Below, piece by piece: positions 43,238 through 52,273 of a stretch of DNA of 64,000 nt. How positions within the stretch are numbered: the first letter of the stretch is position 1; each line of letters starts with the position of its first letter. Source of the stretch: DATIRA01 sp963766505 (GTDB lineage: Bacteria > Pseudomonadota > Gammaproteobacteria > Steroidobacterales > Steroidobacteraceae); assembly GCA_963766505.1 (NCBI GenBank), contig CAVYAL010000005.1, positions 868,001-932,000 of the forward strand, in the 5' to 3' direction. A program made the translations under genes and the position numbers. Below the pieces are notes generated by a model. The model did no database searches. It was not told the origin of the DNA and worked only from the letters and a program-made list of their open reading frames with translations.

Positions 43238-43404
43238 GCCCGGCTCCTCGATATGCCTGCGACCAGACTTTTCAGCATATCCCAGCTGCAGCACCCCCGC
43301 ACTTCGCCGCCGCGTCGCAGCGATACTTGCTATTTGCGCAGATATGGCGTTCCCTGCCGCGGCCGGCCCGGGCGACTGCAGCGATCGCGACAAAGGTGCA
43401 ACGG

Positions 43405-45702
43405 ATGAGAAGTGTCATCATGGATATCAGGACGCCGGTAGTCCTGCCTTTCAGGTTGCTCGCGACCTGCCTGCTGGCCACCGGCATCGGGCTCGGCAGC
43501 GACGCGGCCGTCGCGGACGATGCAGTCGCCGGCGGGACCGGTGCGAGGCCCCGCGTCGGCCTGGTGCTCGCCGGCGGCGGCGCCAAGGGCGGTGCCCACC
43601 TCGGGGTGATCAAGGTGCTGGAGGAAATGCGCGTCCCGATCGACTGCGTCGCGGGCACGAGCATGGGCGCGCTGGTCGGTGGCGGATATGCGGCCGGGCT
43701 CCCGCCGGCCGCCATGGAGAGGTTCCTGCTCGGCGTGGACTGGCAGCGCGTGGTCGGCGGGCTGGGACAGCGGGATCTCGAGCCGATCGAGCAGAAAAGG
43801 GGCGGCGTCACCTACAGCAACAGCCTCGAGCTGGGACTGAAGAAGGACGGGGTACACCTGCCGAGCGGGCTGATAGACACGAACAACATCGAGAACCTGC
43901 TCCGGCAGTACGTTGCCAACGCCCGCAAGCAGCCGGACTTCGACAGGCTCCCGATCCCGTTCCGGGCGGTGGCCACCGACATGGTCAGCGGAGAGATGGT
44001 CGTCCTCGGCCAAGGTGACCTCGCGACTGCGTTGCGCGCCAGCATGGCCATTCCGGGCGCCTTTGCTCCGGTCGTGACCGACGACTACATACTCTCCGAT
44101 GGCGGGATGGTGCGGAACATTCCGGTCGACGTTGCGCGCGAGCTCTGCGCCGACGTGGTGATCGTCGTGAACCTGGTCGAGGAGCAGCCGACGCGCGAGA
44201 AGCTGCGGACGGCCTCGCAGCTGCTCAGCCGGAGCTCGGACGTGATGTTCGAGGTCAACGAGAAGGTCCAGCTCGCCTCGCTGGGGCCGCGAGACGTGCT
44301 GATAAACGTGCAGGTCGGCGACATCGGCACGGCCGATTTCGTGCGCATACCCGAGACGATCCCGCTGGGCGTCGCGGCGACCCGGCTGGCCGAGGACCGC
44401 CTGCGCGGTCTGTCCGTCCCGGCCGAGGATTTCGCAGCCTGGCGGGCGCGCGTCAGCCTCTCGCAGGACGTGGAGGTTCGCGTCGCGGACATCCGCTACG
44501 AGGGCCTCGAGCGGGTCAATGTCGAGTACCTCAGCAAGGGTGCGACGGTCGCGGCCGGCGACGTCGTCGATACCGACAGTCTGAGCAGGGAAGCGCAGCG
44601 CATGGCCGTGCTGCAGGACATGGAGTCCGTGGGCTACCGCCTCGAGGGCGAACCCGACCGGACGACGCTGGTGTGGCTGCCCGTCGAGAAGGGGACTGGC
44701 CCGAACTACCTGAAGTTCGACCTGGGCATGTACGTCTCCACCGGCGGGGACGTCGCGTTCAACCTCTACGGCGAGCACCGGCGCACCTGGCTCAACGAGC
44801 GCGGTGGCGAGTGGCGCAACGCGTTGCAGCTGGGCCGGGAAAGCCACCTCTCGACCAGCCTCTACCAGCCGCTGGACCTCGACCAGAGGTTCTTCGTTGA
44901 GCCCACGCTTTTCGCCAGCTGGTCGGACGAGGACATCTTCTTCGACGGGGACCGGGTCGCGAAGTACAAGTTCGGCGACTTCGGGGGGCAACTCGACTTC
45001 GGCACTAATATCGGCAACCGGATGCAGGCCCGCATCGGCTACCTGTTCACGCACCGCACTATCCGGGTCGAGACGGGCCTGCCGCAGTTCCCCGAGGACG
45101 ACGCCAACGATGCAGGATTGACGCTGAACGCGATCTACGACTCGCGCGACAGCCGCTTCAGCCCGACCAGCGGGCTGGCCATGGCGCTCGAGTACGCCGC
45201 GAGCGACGACGCGCTCGGCGCCGACAGGGACTGGCAGCGGGCCGAGATCGGGCTCGGCCTGGCGGTGCCCGTATTCGGCCGGGACGTATGGTGGGTGACG
45301 GCGGCGGGCGGCTCAGACCTCGACGGCGACCTGCCGGCAGACCGAGCATTCACGATCGGAGGGCCTTCGAGCTTTCCGGGCTACGAGCTCGGTGAGTTGC
45401 GCGTCAGAGGCTACTGGACCGTCGGCAGCAGCTACCTGTGGAAGTTCAAGGACATCGCGGCCATCCGCGGCGACGCGTTGTACGCGGGCCTCGGGCTGCA
45501 GGCCACCCGAACCTACGACCGCGTGGACGAGCTCCCGGGCGAGAACATCTATGGAGCGTCGCTGTTCCTGCGCGGACGGACACTGGTGGGACCGCTGACG
45601 GTCGGCATCGGCGGCACGAGCACGGACCAGTGGAGCCTGTGGGTCGCAGTTGGACGACCGATCGGGCACGGCACGATCCTCGAGCGAGGTATCTTCCGCT
45701 GA
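43405..45702 (+). CDS. Type Vd patatin autotransporter (PlpD-like)
   Basis: About 765 aa. A signal peptide (to about residue 36) is followed by a patatin domain: GGGAKGG at 57-63, nucleophile Ser86 in GTSMG and Asp232 in SDGG. Next come one POTRA-like region (about 352-440, VRVADIRYEGLERVN) and a C-terminal 16-strand-type barrel of the Omp85 class ending in GIFR. This layout is that of the phospholipase autotransporter PlpD. It would place a phospholipase A1 at or beyond the outer membrane. ATG 43405, or 43420 as an alternative. Confidence 0.9.
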   Translation: MRSVIMDIRTPVVLPFRLLATCLLATGIGLGSDAAVADDAVAGGTGARPRVGLVLAGGGAKGGAHLGVIKVLEEMRVPIDCVAGTSMGALVGGGYAAGLPPAAMERFLLGVDWQRVVGGLGQRDLEPIEQKRGGVTYSNSLELGLKKDGVHLPSGLIDTNNIENLLRQYVANARKQPDFDRLPIPFRAVATDMVSGEMVVLGQGDLATALRASMAIPGAFAPVVTDDYILSDGGMVRNIPVDVARELCADVVIVVNLVEEQPTREKLRTASQLLSRSSDVMFEVNEKVQLASLGPRDVLINVQVGDIGTADFVRIPETIPLGVAATRLAEDRLRGLSVPAEDFAAWRARVSLSQDVEVRVADIRYEGLERVNVEYLSKGATVAAGDVVDTDSLSREAQRMAVLQDMESVGYRLEGEPDRTTLVWLPVEKGTGPNYLKFDLGMYVSTGGDVAFNLYGEHRRTWLNERGGEWRNALQLGRESHLSTSLYQPLDLDQRFFVEPTLFASWSDEDIFFDGDRVAKYKFGDFGGQLDFGTNIGNRMQARIGYLFTHRTIRVETGLPQFPEDDANDAGLTLNAIYDSRDSRFSPTSGLAMALEYAASDDALGADRDWQRAEIGLGLAVPVFGRDVWWVTAAGGSDLDGDLPADRAFTIGGPSSFPGYELGELRVRGYWTVGSSYLWKFKDIAAIRGDALYAGLGLQATRTYDRVDELPGENIYGASLFLRGRTLVGPLTVGIGGTSTDQWSLWVAVGRPIGHGTILERGIFR

Positions 45703-45727
45703 CCGTGCCGCAGGTCGCCTCGTTCGT

Positions 45728-47507
45728 TCAGGGCTCCGAGACGGTTCGCCAGACGCCCTCGCGGCGGGGATCCGCGGCACCCTGGAACTCTCCTGGCGCG
45801 CGACGCAGGATGCCGTGCAGCCCTGAGTTCTCGCCCCGTCCGGCCTTGACCGTGACGCCGAACGACGCGAGGCCGTAGAGGACCTGAGGCTCGAACCTGG
45901 TTTCCTCGCCGTAGAAGTTCTCGCCGCGAGCGTACAGGTTCGGCAGCTCGATCGCCTGCTGCAGCGGGAGTTCCCAGGCCAGCAGTCCGATCAGTGCCTT
46001 GGCGTTGTAGGCGAGGATCGCCGATCCTCCCGGTGAGCCCAGCGCCGCGTATACGCGCCCCTGCTGATCGAGCACGATCACCGGCGACATCGACGAACGC
46101 GGCCGTTTGCCTGGCGCCACGGCATTCGCCACCGGCAGCCCGCCGTCGGTCGCGGCAAACGAGAAGTCCGTGAGCTGGTTGTTGAGCATGAACCCGCCGA
46201 CGACGCGCCCGGAACCAAACAGCGACTCGACCGAGGTCGTCATCGAGGCCACGTTGCCTTCGCCATCCACCACGACGAAATGACTGGTCCCGGCCGGTTC
46301 CGAGGTGGCGTCCCGCCCGCGGCGGTAGCCGGGCGGCTCACCCGGCAAGGGTGGCGGTCCGGCCCGCTCGCCGATCAGGCCTGCGCGTGTCGCCACATAG
46401 GTCGGATCGAGCAGGCCCTCGACCGGCACTTCGACGAACTGTGGGTCGGCCACGTAGCGATCGCGATCGGCATACATCAGGCGGCTCGCTTCGGCGAACA
46501 GGTACCAGGCCCGCGGATCGCCGGGACCCCGCTCGCGCGATGTCCGTGTGCTCGAGAATCGCGAGCAGCTGCAGCAGCGACACGCCGCTCGAGGGCGGTG
46601 GCGGCACGCAGACGACGTATACGAGGTAAGGCCTGCAGATCGGATCCGAGATCCCCGGCTGGTAGGCGCCCAGGTCGGCGAGCGACAGCGCGCCCGGGAG
46701 CGGCTCGGCCCGGGTGCTGCGGACGATCGCCTCGGCCAGCGGCCCCTCCAGCTGGGCACGCGGACCGCGCTCGGCGACGCTGCGCAAGGTCGAGGCGTAC
46801 GCGGCATTGCGCAGCGTGTCGCCGGCCTGCGCGACAGTGCCGTCGGGTCGCAAGAACAGGGCCCGCACGTCGGGCAGCGTCGCCTGTGGAAATTCGCTGG
46901 AGGCGAAGCGGGCGAGCCGTTGCGGCACGACGTATCCGTCCTCCGCCAGCTTGATCGCGGGCCCGAAGAGTTCTGCCCAGTGCAGCCGGCCGTAGCGCGC
47001 ATGCGCCTCGCCGAGCATCGGCAGCACTCCGGGGACGCCCGTCGAGCGGCCGCTCAGTACCGCCTCCCGGTACCCGAGCGGCTGGCCGTCCTCGCCCAGG
47101 AACAGGCCGGGCGTCGCGGCCGCGGGGGCCGTCTCCCGGCCGTTGAACGCGGTGATCCGTCCGCTCGACGCGTCGTAGTACAGCATGAAGGCGCCGCCGC
47201 CGATCCCGGAGCTCTGGGGTTCCACGAGGCCTAGCACTGCCTGCACGGCTACGGCGGCGTCGGCGGCCGTACCGCCGGCTCTGAGTATCTCGAGGCCCGC
47301 ATCCACGGCCATCGGGTTTGCCGCCGCAACGCCGGCTGACGTCGGCGCGGCGGCCGGCTTCGCGCCCGGGGCCGGCGCTTCCCGTGGTTCGGGTTGCCGG
47401 CAGGCGCCCAGCAAGAACGCACCGAGCAGCAGTACCAGTGGCCACCGGAGCCGGCCTCCGCTGGCTGCGGCGGCCTGGTGACGGACAATGCTCGAAGGTC
47501 TTCTCAT
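45728..47507 (-). pseudogene. ggt: Gamma-glutamyltransferase lipoprotein, frameshifted
   Basis: Two overlapping frames together make one gamma-glutamyltransferase. The first runs from ATG 47507 (lipobox LLGAC, then the family start AAANPMAVDAGLEILRAGG) to about 46530. The second continues with GPGDPRAWYLFAEASRLMY to the stop at 45728, including the autocatalytic threonine in GTSHFVVVDGEGN and the GSPGGS motif. Removing one base from the run of four C at 46527-46530 joins them into about 592 aa, the usual length. It is either a true frameshift that kills the enzyme or a sequencing error. As read, the protein would lack the catalytic small subunit. Confidence 0.88.
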
Positions 47508-47670
47508 CACCTCTCCGACCGGGAGATACCGGGCCACGCAGGTTCGAAGAGCGGAGACTGCCGCAGTTGCCGCCCCTCGGGCAACGCCGCTGGCGCAGGC
47601 GATGGCACGCGGACACTGACCCGGAACACGCAGGCAGGCTAGAGTTCGTTCTCCGCCGGCGAGAATCCCG

Positions 47671-49470
47671 ATGGCCGAAACCATTCCAGCCGACCGCCCG
47701 TTGAGTCGATCACTGCGGCCACTTCGCGCACTTCGACCGTATCTCGCGCGCTACCGTGGCACGATGGCACTGGCCCTGATCGCGCTGCTGGCAGCGGCGG
47801 CTGCGTTGCTCGCGCTGCCCGTCGCGCTGCGTTACCTGATCGATGAGGGCCTCGGCTCGCGCAGCGCCGCGACGATCAACCGCTATTTTCTCGGCTTCCT
47901 GGGCGCCGCGGGCATATTCGGCACTTTCGCCGCGCTGCGCTTCTACCTGGTCACCTGGCTCGGCGAGCGCGTGATCGCCGACCTGAGGCGCGACGTATAT
48001 GACCGCGTCGTGCGCATGGATCCCGGCTTCTTCGAGATCACCCGCACCGGAGAGGTCCTCTCCCGGCTGACCGCCGACACGACGCTGGTGCAGTCGATCG
48101 CCGGCGTCAACCTGTCGATCATCCTGCGCTCCTCGATCACGCTCGTGGGCAGCCTGCTGCTGATGGCCGTGACCAGCCTCAAGCTCGCCGGGCTGGTGGT
48201 GCTGATGATCCCGGCCATCATCCTGCCGCTGATCGTGCTCGGCCGGCGCGTCCGGACACTGTCCCGTGCCTCCCAGGACCGCATCGCCGACACCAGCGGG
48301 CTCGCTGGCGAGACGCTGAACGCGATACAGACGGTGCAGGCCTATACGCTGGAGGACTCGAGCAGCGAACGCTTCGGCACGGCTGTCGAGGATTCCTTCG
48401 ACGCCGCGGTCCGACGCACGCGGCTGCGTTCGCTGCTGACCGCGATCTCAGTCATGCTGATCTTCGCCGGCCTCACGTCCGTGCTGTGGGTCGGCGCCCA
48501 CGACGTGATCCTGGGACGCTTGACGGGCGGCCAGCTCGGGCAGTTCCTGCTTTATTCCGGCTATGCCGCCGCCTCGGCCGCGTCGCTGAGCGAGATGTGG
48601 GGCGAGCTGCAGCGGGCTGCCGGCGCGATGGAGCGGCTCGTGGAGCTGCGCAACGCCGCGCCGGCGATCGCCTCGCCACCCGCACCGGTCCCGTTGCCGG
48701 TTCCCGGTCGCGGCGCGATCCGCTACGAGCACGTGGTCTTCTGCTATCCATCGCGCCCGGGGCAGCGCGCGCTCGACGACTTCGATCTCGCCGTCGCACC
48801 GGGCGAAACCGTGGCATTCGTCGGACCGTCCGGTGCCGGGAAGAGCACGAGCTTCCAGCTGCTGCTGCGCTTCTACGACCCGGACCAGGGGCGAATCCTG
48901 ATCGACGGCGTGGACATTCGAAGCGCGGATCCGCAGGTCGTGCGAAGCCGCATCGGGGTCGTGCCCCAGGACACGGTGCTGTTCGCGGCGAGCGCCCGGG
49001 AGAACATCCGCTACGGGCGACCCGATGCAAGCGACGATGAAGTCGAGGCGGCGGCCCGCGCGGCGGCAGCCGACGGGTTCCTGCGCCAGCTCCCCAACGG
49101 CTACGACAGCTTCCTCGGCGAGCGCGGCACGCGCCTCTCGGGCGGTCAGCGCCAGCGCATCGCCATCGCCCGGGCGATCCTCCGGGACCCGCCGATACTG
49201 CTGCTGGACGAAGCGACGAGCTCGCTCGATGCCGAGAGCGAAAGACTGGTGCAGTCGGCACTGGAGCAGCTGATGACGGGCAGGACCACGATCGTGATTG
49301 CGCATCGTCTCGCGACCGTATTGAAGGCGGACCGCATCGTCGTGATGGACGCCGGGCGGATCGTCGCAGCAGGCACGCATGCGGAACTGCTCAGGCAGAG
49401 CCCGCTGTATGCGCGTCTCGCCGCGCTGCAGTTCTCCGAAGCGGGTCGCAACGGAAGGACCGCCGCGTGA
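47671..49470 (+). CDS. ABC exporter, fused membrane and ATPase domains (MsbA-like)
   Basis: A 599-aa half-transporter: six transmembrane helices in about residues 25-320, then the ATPase with GPSGAGKST (Walker A), LSGGQRQR (signature), ILLLDEATSSLD (Walker B) and IAHRL (switch His). It would act as a homodimer exporting lipids or hydrophobic compounds. The stop overlaps a GNAT gene start (GTGA). Divergent from the ggt gene. Confidence 0.93.
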   Translation: MAETIPADRPLSRSLRPLRALRPYLARYRGTMALALIALLAAAAALLALPVALRYLIDEGLGSRSAATINRYFLGFLGAAGIFGTFAALRFYLVTWLGERVIADLRRDVYDRVVRMDPGFFEITRTGEVLSRLTADTTLVQSIAGVNLSIILRSSITLVGSLLLMAVTSLKLAGLVVLMIPAIILPLIVLGRRVRTLSRASQDRIADTSGLAGETLNAIQTVQAYTLEDSSSERFGTAVEDSFDAAVRRTRLRSLLTAISVMLIFAGLTSVLWVGAHDVILGRLTGGQLGQFLLYSGYAAASAASLSEMWGELQRAAGAMERLVELRNAAPAIASPPAPVPLPVPGRGAIRYEHVVFCYPSRPGQRALDDFDLAVAPGETVAFVGPSGAGKSTSFQLLLRFYDPDQGRILIDGVDIRSADPQVVRSRIGVVPQDTVLFAASARENIRYGRPDASDDEVEAAARAAAADGFLRQLPNGYDSFLGERGTRLSGGQRQRIAIARAILRDPPILLLDEATSSLDAESERLVQSALEQLMTGRTTIVIAHRLATVLKADRIVVMDAGRIVAAGTHAELLRQSPLYARLAALQFSEAGRNGRTAA

Positions 49471-50228
49471 GCGCAGGCGACGGAACGCGGGTGAACCCGC
49501 TCGGCCAGCCTATCGGCGCGGCAGTGCCCGACTGGAGGCCGCCGCCCCCGCCGCCGCGGCAATCCCAGCCGGGACGGCTCTGCGTGGTGGAGCCGCTGGA
49601 CCCTCCGCGGCACGCCGAATCGCTGTTCGAGGCCGTGGCGCTCGATGGCGAGGGCAGGATGTGGACCTACATGGGCTACGGCCCGTTTCCGACGCCCGGA
49701 GCCTACCGCGAATGGCTGGACGAACAGTCCCGGAGCGCTGACCCGCTGTTCTTCGCAATCGTCGACCGCGCGACGTCGCGGGCCGTGGGAGTCGCGTCCT
49801 ACCTGAGGATCAACCCCCGTGACGGCGTCGCGGAGATCGGGCACCTGGCGTTCTCCCCGCTGCTGCAGCGACAGGCCGCGGCCACCGAGGCCATGTACCT
49901 GATGATCCGCCAGCTGTTCGACCTCGGCTATCGCCGCTGTGAATGGAAGTGCGACGCGCTGAACGGCGCCTCGCGCGCGGCCGCCGAGCGGCTCGGCTTC
50001 ACGTTCGAGGGTGTCTTCCGGCAGGCGCTGATCTACAAGGGCCGTAACCGCGACACGGCCTGGTATTCCATCATCGACGCGGACTGGCCAGTGCTCGACG
50101 TCTGCCTGCGCTGCTGGCTCGACCCTGCCAACTTCGACGAGCACGGCCGGCAGCGCATGAGCCTCTCGGCAATGACCGCCGGACTCAACCGGTCTTCGCG
50201 AGTTCCACCGGCCGGCCGAGGCGGGTAG
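49467..50228 (+). CDS. GNAT family N-acetyltransferase (RimJ/RimL type)
   Basis: A 253-aa acetyltransferase starting at GTG 49467. GVASYLRINPRDGVAEIGHL and the acetyl-CoA loop region PLLQRQAAATEAMYLM, with EWKCDALNGASRAAAERLGF, are typical of the RimL branch, which acetylates protein N-termini or small amines. It is translationally coupled to the ABC exporter, so it could modify the exported compound. The last 44 bases overlap the convergent carbonic anhydrase gene. Confidence 0.9.
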   Translation: MSAGDGTRVNPLGQPIGAAVPDWRPPPPPPRQSQPGRLCVVEPLDPPRHAESLFEAVALDGEGRMWTYMGYGPFPTPGAYREWLDEQSRSADPLFFAIVDRATSRAVGVASYLRINPRDGVAEIGHLAFSPLLQRQAAATEAMYLMIRQLFDLGYRRCEWKCDALNGASRAAAERLGFTFEGVFRQALIYKGRNRDTAWYSIIDADWPVLDVCLRCWLDPANFDEHGRQRMSLSAMTAGLNRSSRVPPAGRGG

Positions 50229-50781
50229 CCGCCGGCACCTCGATGAGCCTGCCGCTGCGCACGTCGTAGTAGTAGCCGTAGATCGGGATCTCCGCGGGCA
50301 CCAGCGGATGCCTGCGTATCCGCTGCACGTCGTCGACGACGCTCTGCTCGAGGTCGCTGAAAGTGAGCCAGCGGACATAGCGTCCCTCGATCGAACCGCC
50401 GCCGCCCGGATCCTGCCACCCGGCCGGCGTATAGGTCGCGGTCCGCAGGCTCTGCGCCAGCAGCTCGCTCATCACCGCGTCGTCGAACAGCTGCATGCCG
50501 CAGTCGCTGTGGTGGATTACAAACCACTCCCGGGTACCGAGCAGCTTGTAGGAGATCACCAGCGAGCGAATCGCGTCCTCGCTGGCCCGACCACCGGCGT
50601 TGCGGATCACGTGCGCGTCGCCCTCGGCGAGGCCCGCGAACTTCGCCGGGTCCAGCCTTGCATCCATGCAGGTGAGAATCGCGAACCTGCGCGCCGGCGG
50701 CAGCTGCAGGCCGGAACGATCGCCGAATTCGCGGCTGTAGGCCTCGTTGGCCGCGAGTACGGCCTGCTTCACTTCGCTCAC
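50185..50781 (-). CDS. Beta-class carbonic anhydrase
   Basis: About 198 aa from GTG 50781, with AGGAGG seven bases upstream. Interconverts CO2 and bicarbonate. Zinc ligands Cys38 (CMDAR with Asp40 and Arg42), His91 and Cys94 (HHSDCG) are all present. The short form with IRNAGGRASEDAIRSL belongs to the clade common in actinobacteria and some proteobacteria. Single gene. Confidence 0.94.
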   Translation of the reverse strand: MSEVKQAVLAANEAYSREFGDRSGLQLPPARRFAILTCMDARLDPAKFAGLAEGDAHVIRNAGGRASEDAIRSLVISYKLLGTREWFVIHHSDCGMQLFDDAVMSELLAQSLRTATYTPAGWQDPGGGGSIEGRYVRWLTFSDLEQSVVDDVQRIRRHPLVPAEIPIYGYYYDVRSGRLIEVPAATRLGRPVELAKTG

Positions 50782-50932
50782 TTGTGATCCTCCTGCGGTC
50801 GGTCTTGCGAACCTGGGCAAGCCTAGGTCACGCTGACGGCAGCCCGCCAATATTGACTGGATATCTGCAAAGACCCGTTGGTCAGGTCGCCTGCCGGCAC
50901 CCGGCGGAGACCGCGAACAGAGGTGAGATGCG

Positions 50933-52021
50933 ATGACTCGACGACACGCCATGCCACGCCCGCGCGGACTCCTCGGCTGCCTCGCGGCGGTCGCGCTGCT
51001 CGCAAGCGGCGCGGGTTGGTCGGAAACGCTGCTGGTCGTGCGCAAGACGGACAATGCGCTCGACCTGGTGGATCCAGGTTCCGGCCTTGCGCTTGCCACG
51101 GTCGAGCTCGGATTCGCGCCGCACGAGGTCAGCGTGTCACCCGACGGCCGGCTCGCCGCGGTTTCGAACTACGGTACACGCGAGCGGCCCGGCTCCTCGT
51201 TGAGCATCGTGGACCTGGAGACCGCCCGGGAAATCAGGCGCATCGACCTTTCGCCGCACACCCGCCCGCACGGCTTGTCCTGGCATGCACCGGAGCAGAT
51301 CGCGGTCACGACCGAGGGCTCGAAGTCGCTGCTGCTGGTGGATCCGGACCCGGGCCGGGTCCGGGCGGCGATCGAGACCGGACAGGAGGTTTCCCACATG
51401 GTGGCAGTCGATGCGGCCGGGGCTCGCGCCTACGTGGCCAACATCGGCTCAGGAACGACGACCGTGCTCGACCTCGAGTCCGGACGGAAGCTCAAGGACC
51501 TGCCGACCGGCGAAGGCTCTGAAGCCATCGCGCTGACGCCGGACGGGCGACAGCTGTGGGTAGGCGCGCGCTCCGCCGGACACATATCCATCGTGGATAC
51601 CGGCAGCCTCGAGATCGTGGATCGGATTCCCGTTGCCGGCGTGCCGATCCGGATCGCGATCACTGCGGACGGTCGCTCCGCGCTGGTGAGCTGCGCGGGA
51701 TCGAGCGAGCTGGTCGCGTTCGACATCCCGAGCCGCAAGGAGCGCGCGCGTCGCAAGGTCGACGTCCCGCTCGCCGAGGACGCGGCCGAGCGGCCGTTCG
51801 CGGGCCTTGCGCCCGGCAGTGCGCTGCCGGTCGGACTCACGCTGGCGGGCGACGGCGCGAGCGTCTACGTCGCCGCGACGATGGCCGACCGGATCGTGCA
51901 GTACGACCTGACCCGCCTCGACCCGATACGCGTGATCGAGGTGGACGGCGAACCCGACGGCATGGCGACGACCGCCGTGATGCCGCGAGCACCCTGCCAC
52001 GGCTGCGATCCGCCACAGTGA
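50933..52021 (+). CDS. Exported YncE-like beta-propeller protein
   Basis: A 362-aa periplasmic protein: signal peptide (to about residue 30, ASGAGWSE), then seven-blade-type repeats of the YVTN/YncE kind, for example PHEVSVSPDGRLAAVSNYGT and AIALTPDGRQLWVGARSAG. It ends in CHGCDPP with two cysteines. The family binds ligands or DNA; no enzymatic residues are evident. It is separated from the hydrogenase operon by 252 bases. Confidence 0.88.
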   Translation: MTRRHAMPRPRGLLGCLAAVALLASGAGWSETLLVVRKTDNALDLVDPGSGLALATVELGFAPHEVSVSPDGRLAAVSNYGTRERPGSSLSIVDLETAREIRRIDLSPHTRPHGLSWHAPEQIAVTTEGSKSLLLVDPDPGRVRAAIETGQEVSHMVAVDAAGARAYVANIGSGTTTVLDLESGRKLKDLPTGEGSEAIALTPDGRQLWVGARSAGHISIVDTGSLEIVDRIPVAGVPIRIAITADGRSALVSCAGSSELVAFDIPSRKERARRKVDVPLAEDAAERPFAGLAPGSALPVGLTLAGDGASVYVAATMADRIVQYDLTRLDPIRVIEVDGEPDGMATTAVMPRAPCHGCDPPQ

Positions 52022-52214
52022 GGGGGAAGCCGGCCCGGACGGCCCAGATGCAAATGAGTCCCATTGATCAAGGCTTGCTGCAGCGCAATTCCCTGATCGC
52101 TTAAGTAGTTTTCCGACTGCAGCCACGTTTGCCATCCGAGGATTATCGGCAGCACCCGAAGTGGGGGCTGGCCGGTGTGTCGGGTGACCGACAGATGCGG
52201 CCTGGAGCCTTAGC

Positions 52215-52241
52215 AGGCTTCGGCACATGTTGCAGAAGCCT
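52215..52241. promoter_or_regulatory. Dyad element upstream of the hydrogenase operon
   Basis: AGGCTTC (52215-52221), 13 bases, GAAGCCT (52235-52241): a perfect 7-bp inverted repeat 32 bases before the hydrogenase small-subunit start, in the 252-base gap after the YncE-like gene. It could be an activator site or a leader hairpin. No convincing -24/-12 promoter was found in the gap. Confidence 0.4.
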
Positions 52242-52273
52242 CGGACCTGGAAACCAAAGACCGGGAGTGGGAC

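Noticed and set aside
47614..47640. TGGCACG upstream of the ABC exporter as a possible -24 element
   Set aside because: The base run at the -12 position is CACTG, a poor match to TTGC.
52064..52071. TTGATCAA resembling an FNR site upstream of the hydrogenase
   Set aside because: FNR half-sites need a four-base spacer; here they abut with none.
52222..52233. A sigma-54-like GG...GC pair upstream of the hydrogenase (GGCACATGTTGC)
   Set aside because: GG and GC are separated by eight bases, not the ten needed for -24/-12 recognition.
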